From positions 8,937,501 to 9,001,500 of the forward strand of contig NC_058502.1 of assembly GCF_020382885.2 (NCBI RefSeq): a stretch of DNA of 64,000 bases, in the 5' to 3' direction. Below are positions 14,901 through 31,584 of this stretch, piece by piece (positions within the stretch are counted from its first letter, which is position 1; each line of letters opens with the position of its first letter). A program made the translations under genes and the position numbers. The notes beneath the pieces were generated by a model. That model worked only from the letters and a program-made list of their open reading frames with translations. It was not told where the DNA came from and did not search any database. Source of the DNA: Scatophagus argus (lineage: Eukaryota > Chordata > Actinopteri > Scatophagidae).

Positions 14901-17374
14901 TCAAATGTAAGTGCTGAAATATTTAAAGACCAAGCAGTGCTGAAACTTTGTGACAGCTGTTGGGCCTATATCTAACCAACTTTTTTTAAAAAGAGAATCC
15001 TTCCTCCTATAAAAATCTGAGTGAAAATCTGTATCAAAACTCTGAGAGAAAATAGGGTAAACAGATGTCTGGCTTGACCGCAGGAAAATAGGACACATTT
15101 GGAATGATAAGTTTCCCAAACTCCGTTGGATATGCCAGATCCATGGGAACGCCAGTTAATGTCTTGCTAGATGCCAGCTAGCTGTGTGCGCTTTCCCCTC
15201 TTACCATCTGGGAAAATGTTACAGCGAATGAACGCCATCAATGATTCACTCCAAATCTGTTTCTTAAGGTTCGGCCATGCTACTGTTTCTCTCGGAAATG
15301 TGGCAGTGCTAGCTGGTTTTCATACTGTAATTGTAGACAGATGAGACATGCCTGATTCAACAATCAAACCTCTCCTCTAGGTTTATGTCACTCAACTATG
15401 TTCTACTCAATTGGAAATAATCAGTTTCTGCCAGCAGTGACCGCAGCACAGGTGCCTGTAATGATGTGCATGAGAAAATGACAGATGTAACAGAAATGGC
15501 TGTAAAACATGTAAGCTTTAACTAAAAGCTTGCCCATATGCACAGGGGGACTAGTCGAGTGATTGCAGTAAATAATCTGACGTAGCACGCCTACAGTGTG
15601 CTCTGGTCATGTCCGTAACTCATACTAAACCCTGCAACCTTTCACAAGCAGCCCTCTCTGTGAGCCTCAGTCACTGGGAACCTGTGTGGGTCTGTTAGGG
15701 TGAGCTGACGGGCTCATAGTTACGACATGGAGACAATGGGAGGGTCTAATGAGGAACATATGCTTTTGTGTTTCAACAGAGCCGCTCATTGTGCAAGGAA
15801 AGGGATACTCTGCTCCTATTCAGACTCGTCACAATGAAAATCCGAGCCCTCCCTGAGCCAGTTGAGCTTACAATATCCATCCGCTCCTTTTTTTCCCCTG
15901 TTCTTTTTTTTTCCCACCCCTCTTTCTTGACTTTAATTCTCCATGCATTCATTTTGCTTATTGTACTTATGTTACATGTTTTGTCCCACAGATTGAAGAA
16001 CAATAGTGTGCGAAACTCTAAGCAGTAAAAGGCAGCGGAGCGACACAAAGCAAACATAAAAGCGGCGGAAATTAGGCAAAGTAGACGTCTCAAGTTATAT
16101 GTTAATGTTCATCCCTTCGCTAACAAATGTACTTGACGAATAAATTAAGCAAACCACTTGGTGCCAAATGCAGCAAAAAAAATAAAAGAAAAAATAAAGC
16201 TCCTGACGTTGTCCTAAACACCTTTTCTTGCATGTGATGTACTGTGGCTGACAATCATAAAAGCATAACCAAACATGCGTGCGGCAGGCTTGCGCGTGAC
16301 TGTGTGTGGGTGTCTGTCTGGGTGTTTGTGCCCTCGTCTGTGCGTGGATCTCCGTGTGTCTGTGTGAGTTTGAGTTCAGACAGCAGTAGCTCTGGTAATC
16401 CATCCAGGCTCCCAGGGCAGCCAGCTCCTACTTCCTGATGCATGAGAAGCCGCTGGAGTGGAGTGGCAGCAACAACTGCTCAGCCCTATTTGATTACTAA
16501 TAAGAGAGTTGTCCCCTCTGTCAGATACCAGGCATTCTCCACTAAGCAAACAGTGATTCTGGCTAGTCAAACATTAGCATTGCTGTCTCTTCCTACTACG
16601 TGGTGAGAGTTACATTGAGAGCAACGCTCGAACTACACCCCCTGCCTCACCCCTATACATCCAGCGCACACACCCTCACGCGCGCACAACTACCTGAACA
16701 TATTCACACTGACCAGGACGTATAGTTTCACAGCATGAGAAAAATGTCAATGCCTGAGAGAAGACCATTTATTCTCCCTCTTTAGGAAGTGATGAAGGTA
16801 ATATAAATGTGGCAGATGCAACTTCCCCCGAAGGTGCAGAACAAAACAGCAGGCATAAAATGTTTATCCCTTCTAAAACTAAACTTTAATGGCATCTAGC
16901 TCACAGCTGACTTGAGAGAAGGAAACAGTCAATGGAAAGAAAAAAAACAAAACAACTATTGACAGTGTAAGAATCACTGTCGTAAACAAAGAAGGGAAGC
17001 CAGCCAAATAAATGCGAAGTTGCCTAAGCTAATTAGGTGTATTCCCAGCATGATCCTCTAGTGATTGAACCACCTGTGATTGAACAAACCCTATCCAGGT
17101 GGTGACTGCCCCTCGGTGCACAGGTACCTGGGAAAGACGCCCCTCAGCCACTCACACAGAATCACCCACGGTTCCCACACTGTGGGCTATAAGATGCAAG
17201 TCAGCCCAACTGGGCCGTCTGGCACGCCGGGAGGGAACTCATTTGTTCACCAGCTCTTCCATGTGCCCGCTCATCCACTCAGTCACTCATCCATTTAGTC
17301 ACTCGCACACTCACTCATTCACTTACTCATTCCCCCGCCGTTCACAAACACAGGAAGAAGCCACGCACAGCCTA

Positions 17375-22569
<5,195 letters not shown>

Positions 22570-23250
22570 TTAGGACAATTTGCGTGGAAAAAAGAGCCTC
22601 CTGCGAAATTAGGGAAAATAAACGTCCAAGCGTGTTATCCTTTAGGGTCTTTTTTCACGGGATAAGTAGCGAGAGCCGATTCAGACTTGCGAGGGAAAAC
22701 CCGGTCCACAGGTCTTGCCTCCCTCTTCAGTCCGTCCGATGTGAACAATTCTCAAAGTGCTGTACTTAGTTAGAGCGGTATCCACAGACTGGAAAAGTGA
22801 ATTGTTCAATAGACAAGATTTTTTGTGTTGCTATTGTTCCTCTTTGTTTTGTTTTTTTTTCTTTTTTTTGTGCTATTCACAGAAAAATCGATGGCAGTTG
22901 TTTGTGTTTGTGGGTGATGCTGCTCTCAAAGTGCCCACATCCCTGAAGCACCGCATCCAAAACCTTCAGGACTTCTTGTTGAATAAAAAACCCACTCCTG
23001 AAAAGGTGCTGCTGCTTCTCCACAAGACAAACACAGGCAAAGGCTGATCACCAGTGGAGGTGTTCCTAGTACACAGGAGAGGTGGATAAGGGGCCCTTTC
23101 GCGTCGTGCAGGATGGATGGGAACATGCAAAACTAAGCCCTCTTTCCCCGAGGACTGAAATCTTTCCCGGGAGCCAAAACTCTAAACCCACGGGAGAGGC
23201 GCTGTCAGAATATGACGCTGAAGGGGCGTGGTTTTGACCATATATGGAGC
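22570..23250 (-). promoter_or_regulatory. ebf3: ebf3 5' UTR and core promoter region
   Basis: Sequence directly upstream of the ebf3 start codon. At 23238-23247 there is a perfect palindromic CArG box, CCATATATGG, which also carries a TATA-like core. Just below it on the ebf3 strand is CACGCCCC, a KLF/Sp1-type motif (plus-strand 23223-23230). If the CArG/TATA element sets transcription of ebf3, the 5' UTR would be about 640 nt. The true start site is not visible in the sequence; the extent given is an inference. Confidence 0.5.
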
Positions 23251-23269
23251 TCTGACGGTTCCTGTCAAG

Positions 23270-23364
23270 CAGTGGCGCTCCACTGTACGGGTACAGCCCT
23301 ATAGTGCAGCAGCCTGAGAACACTCACTCGCTCCACTTTTCCTCTTGCTTAGGCCCTATACGTG
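23270..23364 (+). ncRNA. Candidate first exon of a transcript divergent from ebf3
   Basis: The palindromic TATA-like CArG box at 23238-23247 sits about 30 bp before 23270, and a strong splice donor (GTG then GTGAGT) follows at 23365. Together they would define a roughly 95-nt non-coding first exon pointing away from ebf3. Divergent antisense lncRNAs are common at developmental transcription factor genes, but no second exon was identified. The 5' end is a guess from TATA spacing. Confidence 0.25.
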
Positions 23365-25439
23365 GTGAGTTTGATTTTTTTAATGATATGGAAAAATTCA
23401 ACCGGGTGTAACCATCACACATAATGAGAAATAATAATAATAATAATAATAATAAAAGATACATAATAATAACTCGGAAATCAGGTTTTGTTGTTTATTA
23501 TTATATTTCTTTTAGGTGGCCTAATGATAGAAATGTCCGTGGTTATTAGTTTTATTATATTGGGTAAAAATGAATAGTATTTGACATATTTATTCGATTA
23601 AGTGTGTTAGTATTATTACAATTTGACTTAATGAGATTGTTTGTGCTCTAATGTAACGAGAGCATCTCAATGGCAAAGCGGCTTTAAGTCATATTTCAAT
23701 AACAGCAGATCATGTTTCTTCATAAAACTGATATATTTATGTGGGGAATTTTTAACACCACGCTGCGGGTTATTTTATTGTAATCAGAATGTAATTAATA
23801 CGACGCTGATTTTATAGAATCAGACGTGATTATAAATCCATTATTTTAATTAACTTTTCATTGAGATTTTTTTTTTTCTTCTTAAACAACAGATGTTTGA
23901 CTTTCTGTTGTTTTGCTGTGTATCGCAGAGCGCAGGTCTTCTTTATTTACATCTGAGCAGTAAATATGAGCAAAAGTTTCCCATCAGACACAGTTTCTTG
24001 GCAACTATTTTATTAATGTGAAAACAAATCAATCACATCCCTCTGCCATTTACAGAAGATAAAGTCAGATCTTCTGACCTCTTTTTATGGGCTAAAAAAT
24101 CAGAGCCACAGTGTCTCATGACATTAAACAAACTTCAGGAAATCCATGGTTCTGTGTCTTCTTTATTTCATGCACGTCCTCTAAAATCGGTAATAATCAG
24201 AAACATCTTAATCATTTTTAAAGAGCCAACTGCCTACATGTCCGACTCTGTCCGAGAGGGGCAAGCGAGCAATTCGGTTCATTAGTGGTGAAAAGGAGGA
24301 GAGGATGGAGGGAAAGAGGGGAGGGTGCGAGGAAGAGAGATGTGTGCTATATCCTGAGCAATCTATCTAGCTGGTGCTGAGGGTTAATAGCTGCTGCCAA
24401 AGATAAGTGAATTATAAGCTGTTGCTTTCACCTCTACACAATCCATTGCCAAATTGCCCAGTCACAAAATGAGGGTGTGGATTTTTTTTATTATTATTAT
24501 TATTTTTATTTTATTATTACTGTTTATCTAAGTTTCAATTTGTAAAGAGTGGGGAGAAAAAATCAGGATAAATTCAAAGATGGCCCATTGGAAAAATGTT
24601 ATCTTGTTTCCTCTTTGATGAAACAAACCGAGACGCGTGTTGTGAATGTTTTGTCTGCTCTGCCGAGATTGCAAATATCTTTTTTGCACAGAACTCACTC
24701 TGCTTTTTTTGTACAGTTTCAAGTCTCGCTTATTAGAACTTAACCCCTGATTACACGCACCAAGGCGATTTAAATCTGATTATCAAATTAGGAGACTTTG
24801 AGACAAATCCTCTTAGATCTGATACTGTTGACTGGAGAGGGAAAATGGATCTCCACACCCGTCACGTAGGTAACGATGCTGTCCTGAAAGGGAGTTTTAA
24901 ACCGTATTTGACAACAAATGCAGCTGCCCCGCTATTTCAGAAGATATTAGAGGAAAATGAATGCAAATCTGTGTGCAGGAGCCATCTGGACGTGGAGAGA
25001 GGGAGTCAGCTGCTCCACACACTGAGGCGCGGAGCCTGAATCCGTCTCAGCTCATTCTGTGGGATCATCTGCGTGGTGGGCTTACACCATGGAAAATGCG
25101 CTCTCCATCATTAGGTGAAATGTTAGCATCAAAATAAAGGAAATGTTGATCCCCGTTTGTTTTAAGTGGCTGCGTGCATGAAAACTTTGCACGGGCGCGG
25201 AATTAGAGGATCTTAGTTACATTTTCTCTCTTTTTCTTTTTTCTTTCTTTCTTTTTTTTTTAAAAAAAGTCTGATTCTCAGCTGCACGCTGGAGGTAAGT
25301 GATGGGTGACAGAAAAGGGAAACAAGTGCAAACTCTTGTGCCTGATCTGTGCAGCCTGGCCGCAGTGAGCCAGGCTGAATGCTCATTTAAATGACCGGTT
25401 GATGACACGGAGGGGGCTGTTATCTCATTCTTCTATTCA

Positions 25440-25830
25440 GTGGCCACAATGAATGAACCCCCAAAAGATTTGGGCCTGACCATTGATATAAAACCAAACT
25501 CCTTGGGACGCGTGGCCCCCAATAAAAATGTACACGATGATTTCGAAGACCTCCCGTCTCGACGGGACGAGCCTCCTCCGTATTGAGGGTGACGTCTTCT
25601 TTTTTGTGTGAATTTACGGGGCGAGGACCTCATGATCTCCCTAAATTTGCATGTAAATGGCGACATCAGCCTATACGCGTGCCAGGGGCCAGCGGGCCTC
25701 CCAGATGTCAAGGCAAAGTCAATCAGTCGGCCGCTGCCCAGCTGTCCATCGATGCACTTTATTGGGACAACACTTTCATTATGCTCACCTGCATTGTTTC
25801 CTAATGAATTGATTGGCAAGAGAAAAAAAA
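25440..25830. promoter_or_regulatory. Candidate conserved enhancer upstream of ebf3
   Basis: A sharply bounded block of balanced composition within AT-rich, repeat-containing flanks, about 2.9 kb upstream of the ebf3 start codon. It contains a perfect octamer ATTTGCAT at 25645-25652, abutting ATGTAAAT, a CAGCTG E-box, several ATTA/TAAT homeodomain cores and the CTTTATTGGGACAAC stretch near 25756-25772. Both strands are open over long distances (146 codons minus, 101 codons plus) without any recognisable protein, as expected for constrained non-coding DNA that happens to lack stops. Conservation itself cannot be seen from one sequence. Confidence 0.4.
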
Positions 25831-26313
25831 AAAGGAGGGGAAAAAAAGAAATTTTATTAGCACCCATCAGCAAGTTCGCTCACGGCTTTAGCGCAGAGGT
25901 TGCTTTAAAGTGATCCTTTTTCGATTAAATATTAATCAAATACGCCTACAGTTGTTCATCATTCTTTATTCCATATGGAAGAAACAGCCCACTTACTGTT
26001 TACAGCAGCTCCACTAACGATGTTTATTCCATTGTTTAGATCTAGATTTTTTTTTTATTATGTGGTTCAACTCAAATATTTATTTATTTATTTATGTCCG
26101 AGTGACATGTGCAAGTTACCATGCAAAAAGTAATTTCATGTTTACTGTGACATGTAAGAGAATGGTTTTAAAATTCACATCACTTGTAGCTGTGTTTTAA
26201 AGAGGGGGGGGGGCAAATTGTGCCTTTTTTCTTAGACAAAATCAGACAACGTTTATGATTAATTTATTTTCTGGAAATTAAATTGGCAAAATGCTTGATT
26301 CGTCATTAGAATG

Positions 26314-26333
26314 CCCAACCCACCCCACCCCCC
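26314..26333 (-). other. Short-loop G-quadruplex motif (minus strand)
   Basis: On the plus strand the run reads CCC AA CCC A CCCC A CCCCCC. The minus strand therefore has four G-runs of at least three with loops of one, one and two bases, satisfying the strict quadruplex rule with very short loops. It lies about 3.7 kb upstream of the ebf3 start codon, on the ebf3-sense strand. Formation in cells is not shown by sequence. Confidence 0.6.
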
Positions 26334-29300
26334 TTGCAAACTTTGTTTCTAAAAGCTATTACCGTGAGGCCTAATAAATACGCATCCCAAATTTGACATG
26401 ACGTGCTTAAATCATAACAAAATAAAGTTTGCGCGTTTTTGTTTTTCCTTTTTTTAAAAAAATAAATAAATAAAGGGGTAAAACACAAATGGCCAAGAAT
26501 GATCAGATCAATCATGTAGGCTCTTCGTATCAAGTAGGTACAGCTGATAGACGGACAGCGCCCCTCGTTGGTTACACTTGAGATTATTGTGTCGATATGA
26601 GGCAGCTGTGTTCTTCACTGATAGCTAAATCTCAACACAGGTTTATCTAACAACCCCCCCTCCCCTCCACAGCCCCCGAGCGGCTAAAAAATTGTTGTTT
26701 ATGTTCATGACAAATTATGTCAAATAATAATATTTTACAATATATTAAAAAAAAAACGCCTACCAGCGTGCAGACAATAATCCAAAAATTAAATTAGGGT
26801 AAATACATTATTTATAAAGCAGAAAGCGCGTTATTGTCCATGCAGTAATGTCCATGGCTTCCAATATTGTTATTATCATTATTATTATTATTATTATGCA
26901 GCCAACGTGTACATCTCCCTTTAATGCCTTTAATGCAGGATTGTGTTAAAAAAAATAATAAATAAACACAAGTACAATATCTGACACGCTGCTGGTGTGA
27001 CCTCACATTTCGTCACTAACTTCTGTCAGAGTGCTCATGTTAATTGTGTGCGGTGGTGAGTTCTGTCAAGGGCATTGCCCGTGCGCACGATTTGCATTTC
27101 CATTCTGCTGTGGAAATGATGAGAGAGTTTCTGCGCGGTTTAGAGCCTCGCGGCGCAGTCTGTGGGCGAATTACATTTAAAGAAGGCGAGAGAAATTAAA
27201 TAAGAAACCGAGACCACTTCAGGGCTATTAACATCTAAAATATCCCCTGGAAATTTAGACCAAAATACACATGACCAAATATCCAGCATACCTTCGCTCT
27301 CGCTCAGCCCCGTCTTGATTGTGTCCATCACTGCTTTGTAGGCCTATCTAAAAATCTTTATTTAAAAAAAACCCCACATTTCTCAGTGGCGTTGATGGAC
27401 GTGAGGTAAATGTGATTATTCAGCTCTTTACTTATAATATTGGCGCCTTAAACTGACGCTCAGCAAAACGGGTGCAATGAGAAAAAAAAAAATCTGACTT
27501 TGAAGGTCATTTAAAAATCTCATCAATAAGTATGATGTGGACACATGTTGCATTGGGCAATGTGGCCTCCAAAACGGGAGGCATCAGCTTTAACCTTGCT
27601 TTTATTTTTTATTTATTTTTCTTTTTTAGAGCGCATGTGCGTGTGCATGACCAGACAGGCAGCAGCCTTTGCCTCAGTCCTCAGGAGAACTTTAATTTGC
27701 CTGTTGACCCCTGTGATGGAGCTACTGCCAACTTATAGTGATACTGGCCCAACCTGCGGGAATCCAATAATTCTCAAGTCACTCACATCAAAATGTATGT
27801 TTTCTACGTGTTGCATCAGTGCCTCTAATTTACTTTACCACAGGGATTATCATCAGGAAGGGATACAAAAGAGATGCTGATTGTGTCTCATACATGAGCA
27901 TCGCAGTACAATTCATTACTGCTCTGTGGCTGAATTTTGATTTTAGCCAGATATCCTTATTAATATTGAACTGCGTTACTATTAACAGAAATGTTAATTA
28001 TGATGTCAAGACAGAGAGAGTCAAGGTGAAAGCTGCACAGCAATAGCTAAAAATAATCCATGCCAGCTAGAGTACAGTATGATCCTGCAGAGGAGTGTTA
28101 CTGGCAAGGGACCTTTTTGCTGCAACAAAGAGAAAAAGAGGAAGTAAATGAATTAGAGTACAAGCCAGATTTTTGTCTTTGTTTCATCCACACTTGTCCT
28201 GTCCTTATTTTCCAACCTCTCCCTTTTCCTTGCTATTGGAAGTGCTGCAAATTGTATAATGCTGGTCTTTGTTCTACAGAGTCAAGCCACATGAATAGCC
28301 GTCCCGAGCGCACACAAAAACACACTGACAAACTGATCATCTTAAAAAAGCAACGCCCTGGTGCTCACTTGGCCTACTTTCCACGGCAGCACTGGGACAT
28401 GGGAAGAGGAATAGAATTCAGGGGAGGATGTTCTTGCACTCTGGGAAACATTCAGTATAGCAAGTGTGATGCACATAAACATAGCCTTTGCATTGTCAAC
28501 CTTAGACCGCATTTGCCCCAGATAACTAGTCCCCATGTGCTAGACTATTCTCTTTGACTTTGCAATTGAAATCCTGAGAAGATTATGCCAAAGCTAAAAG
28601 AGGCAAACTCCAGGGTGGGATTTCAATTGTCAATTCCTGTTGGATTTTACTGCATTATGACATATAGTACACCATCTGTTGTGCTTCCTGTGACTAGGTC
28701 TGCACAAATGGAGCCTATCGATGCGAACACCATCACAGCTAAGACCTATGGTTCTGAACGGACAGCAGCATTCAATCGCCAATATTTCTCTCTTGCGCGT
28801 TCCATAACGCAGATGTGTGAGTAAGCACGGGGGGTCTCCAGGTAACAAAACACAAGGCTAAATTAAGAAGGTGCAGGAAAGTAACCACTCCTAACTTTAG
28901 CTAAACAGACTTCATGAAGCGCTAGTTAATCTGGGGCTTCTATGTACACCGCCTAACCAAATGTCGACATCTGTGAGGGTGTGCATAAAGAAAAGCTCCT
29001 CAGAGAAACGGGGGATAATAATCTTAGTTCCCCTCACCTTCAGCTTGCCCACAGGGGTTTAAAAGGGAGATGAAGAAATCCTATGTAAACATGCCAAGTC
29101 AAATTTTCACTTGAAATGTGACATGGAGGCAAAGGCCAACCTTGGTGCATCACTAATGTGGCTCCACATATTTAGAGTTTTCAGTGCCCCTGGATGTAAA
29201 CAACTGATGTATTCAAGCCATGATTTGAGCACTGACTCACTATGCACACTTTGTATGTTTGAGCATCCTTTTTTTTTCTTTTTTTTTTTTTTTGACTGTA

Positions 29301-31565
29301 TGTTTTGTGCATAGGTGAAGAGCAACCAAGAAGTCAACACAAAGCTTGTACACAATCACAATCTCTGTACTCAATAGCTTCCATGAAAGTGAGTTTTGCT
29401 CTCCTGAGAAACATACAAAGTTTGAGCATCTGTTCCATCATGTAGTCTTTGTTGAGAAATTAAATATTGAACTGATCTAGTGTACCATGAATGTTTCACT
29501 CACATAGTGATTAGACAGACTGGAGAGGCAAGACATTGCAGCACTTTACACTCTATTTTAATATACTGTATTTGCTGTTCCCGTCTTTAAGTGTTTTATA
29601 CACCAGGCTGTATTGTTGTTGTAGAAAATGCTTTTATTTCACTCTTCAATTAGGCTCAACATGCATGTGCAATTCTAGTACACATACTAACACACGTGCA
29701 AATTTATATGTGTGTTATGTATACATGTGCACAAACACAATCATCCACTGTACACAGTGAGCCTTATGTGTGTGGTCTAGCTGATAGAGCACATCCATTT
29801 AATTGAAAAAAAAATTAGAGTTTTGGTTTTATGATCCAATTATCAATTGTAGCATCTGTTCTTACATTTTTATATGCATCTATTTTTTTTTTTTGTATTT
29901 ATTTTATTTTTGTGCTCCATACAGGAAAAAAAAGCACTTATTTAAATTGTTTTTTCTTGTTTGCAGTTAAAATCTTTCCTTACTTCATCATCCCTTGCTT
30001 CAAATCAACACCTGTCTCGAGGGAGAACCCCTAATGATGTTTTTTTGACATTAACATTTCGTATTAGATGAGCAGACCAAGGTAACATGCGAGCAGGAGA
30101 AGGAAACGGTATCATCACAGAGATCATAAAATGGTGTCGTGAGTAGTCTTTTGTCCGGGACCATAGGAGAGTTCTGTTGCTAAAGGGAAGGACAAAAGCA
30201 GAAGGCGCCACGGGTATAAGGTTCCCCTGAGCAACAATGCTGAAAGTTTCAACTTGCAGCACATGGGTGTAACTTTAACTGGAATACTGTGGATCAAAGA
30301 CTCACAAACAAAGTGGGTGGAAATGCTGGAGGAGTGTCTGTGCTCAAGTGAAGGACAGGTTCACTAGAGAGAATGCGAAAGAGACCATTTATGAAGCACA
30401 GACCAGGCAATCAAGGCTAATTACTGAGACTGTGTTTTGTGAACTCAAAGGGCAGCGTGATTCAATTAACAAAATGGATGTGCATCTTTTTTTTTTTGTT
30501 GTTGTCATTGTTGTTGTTGCTCATTTTGAAAAATAAAATCACCCTACTTTCAAAAACATGTTGTAAAACAAGCACATAACATATAAAACAAAATCAGAAT
30601 TTGATTAAATTTAACAAGGAGGTTTAAATTTTATCACTGCTCCGTGCACGCTTCATGAAGAAGAGAATACACAGTAGATTTTGTATCGCATCTCAATCAC
30701 TCATTCTACACCCCTGTACACCTGTCATCTTTTAGAGAGTCAGAGAATTATTCACTTCGCCTTCTTTAAATAAGAAACACAGCCTTGAAATTTGTGAGGC
30801 TTAAGGCAACTCATCAGGTTAGATCAGTGCACTGAGGATGTGTAACCTTTACACTGCAGTTGAACCTGCACATACAAGTGTTATGAAAGGTCCCTGTGGC
30901 GCTCTGCTCTTCTGACATGGATTTGAAGACTTGCCACTTTATTAGCTGCTAAGCCCCCAATACTTGTTCTATATAGTGGAGGCCTATGTTATGAGCTGAG
31001 ATCTCATTGTCTTGCGTTATTAGAGGAAGAGTCTGCAGCACTCTCGTGTTCCCCCGAGAGAATAGCCTGACTGTTTGGAGGGAAGCTACAAGTGCAATTT
31101 AACCCATCTTATTTACAATATGATCTGTTACAAGGACATCATTCCTGCAAGGATTCACATCTAATATATCCCCTCAATGTGATTCTTTTCTGTTTTCATT
31201 GATTCGAAAGAGTATATTTTGTTTGATGTTCACTCGAGCCTCTAAAAAAAAAAAAAAAAAAAAAAAAAATCTTGTATCTGTCAAGTTAGAGTATACTTGG
31301 AAATAAATGAAAACTCTTCACAACCCCAATTCAGCATTTTCAGATGTATTTCACTTCAAACTATGGCAGTCAAAATCAAAACTGTTGTTTTGTGCTTAAA
31401 GGTCAGAACAGTTAATTAATAAACGTGAGCGGATGTGGAGCTCTTGGTGATAATATCAACATCAGCTCGGGGAAAACAAGCAGTTTGTGATCATCACTTG
31501 TGTCAGCAGCACACACTTCTGCTCCAAAATGGAAATTATCTATTGGCATTGAATAATAAGTGCCA

Positions 31566-31584
31566 TAGTGCCATCTAGTGCGCA
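31566..31584 (-). promoter_or_regulatory. CTCF-like motif
   Basis: Minus strand reads TGCGCACTAGATGGCACTA, fitting 17 of 19 positions of the CTCF consensus with the full core. It lies between ebf3 and ppp2r2d. Binding is inference. Confidence 0.4.

Noticed and set aside
28060-28557. 165-codon plus-strand ORF as a gene
   Set aside because: No start context, splice partner or recognisable domain; kept only as a low-interest finding.
29775-29800. A-box-like GTCTAGCTGATAGAGC
   Set aside because: No B box or acceptor stem partner; not a tRNA or SINE.
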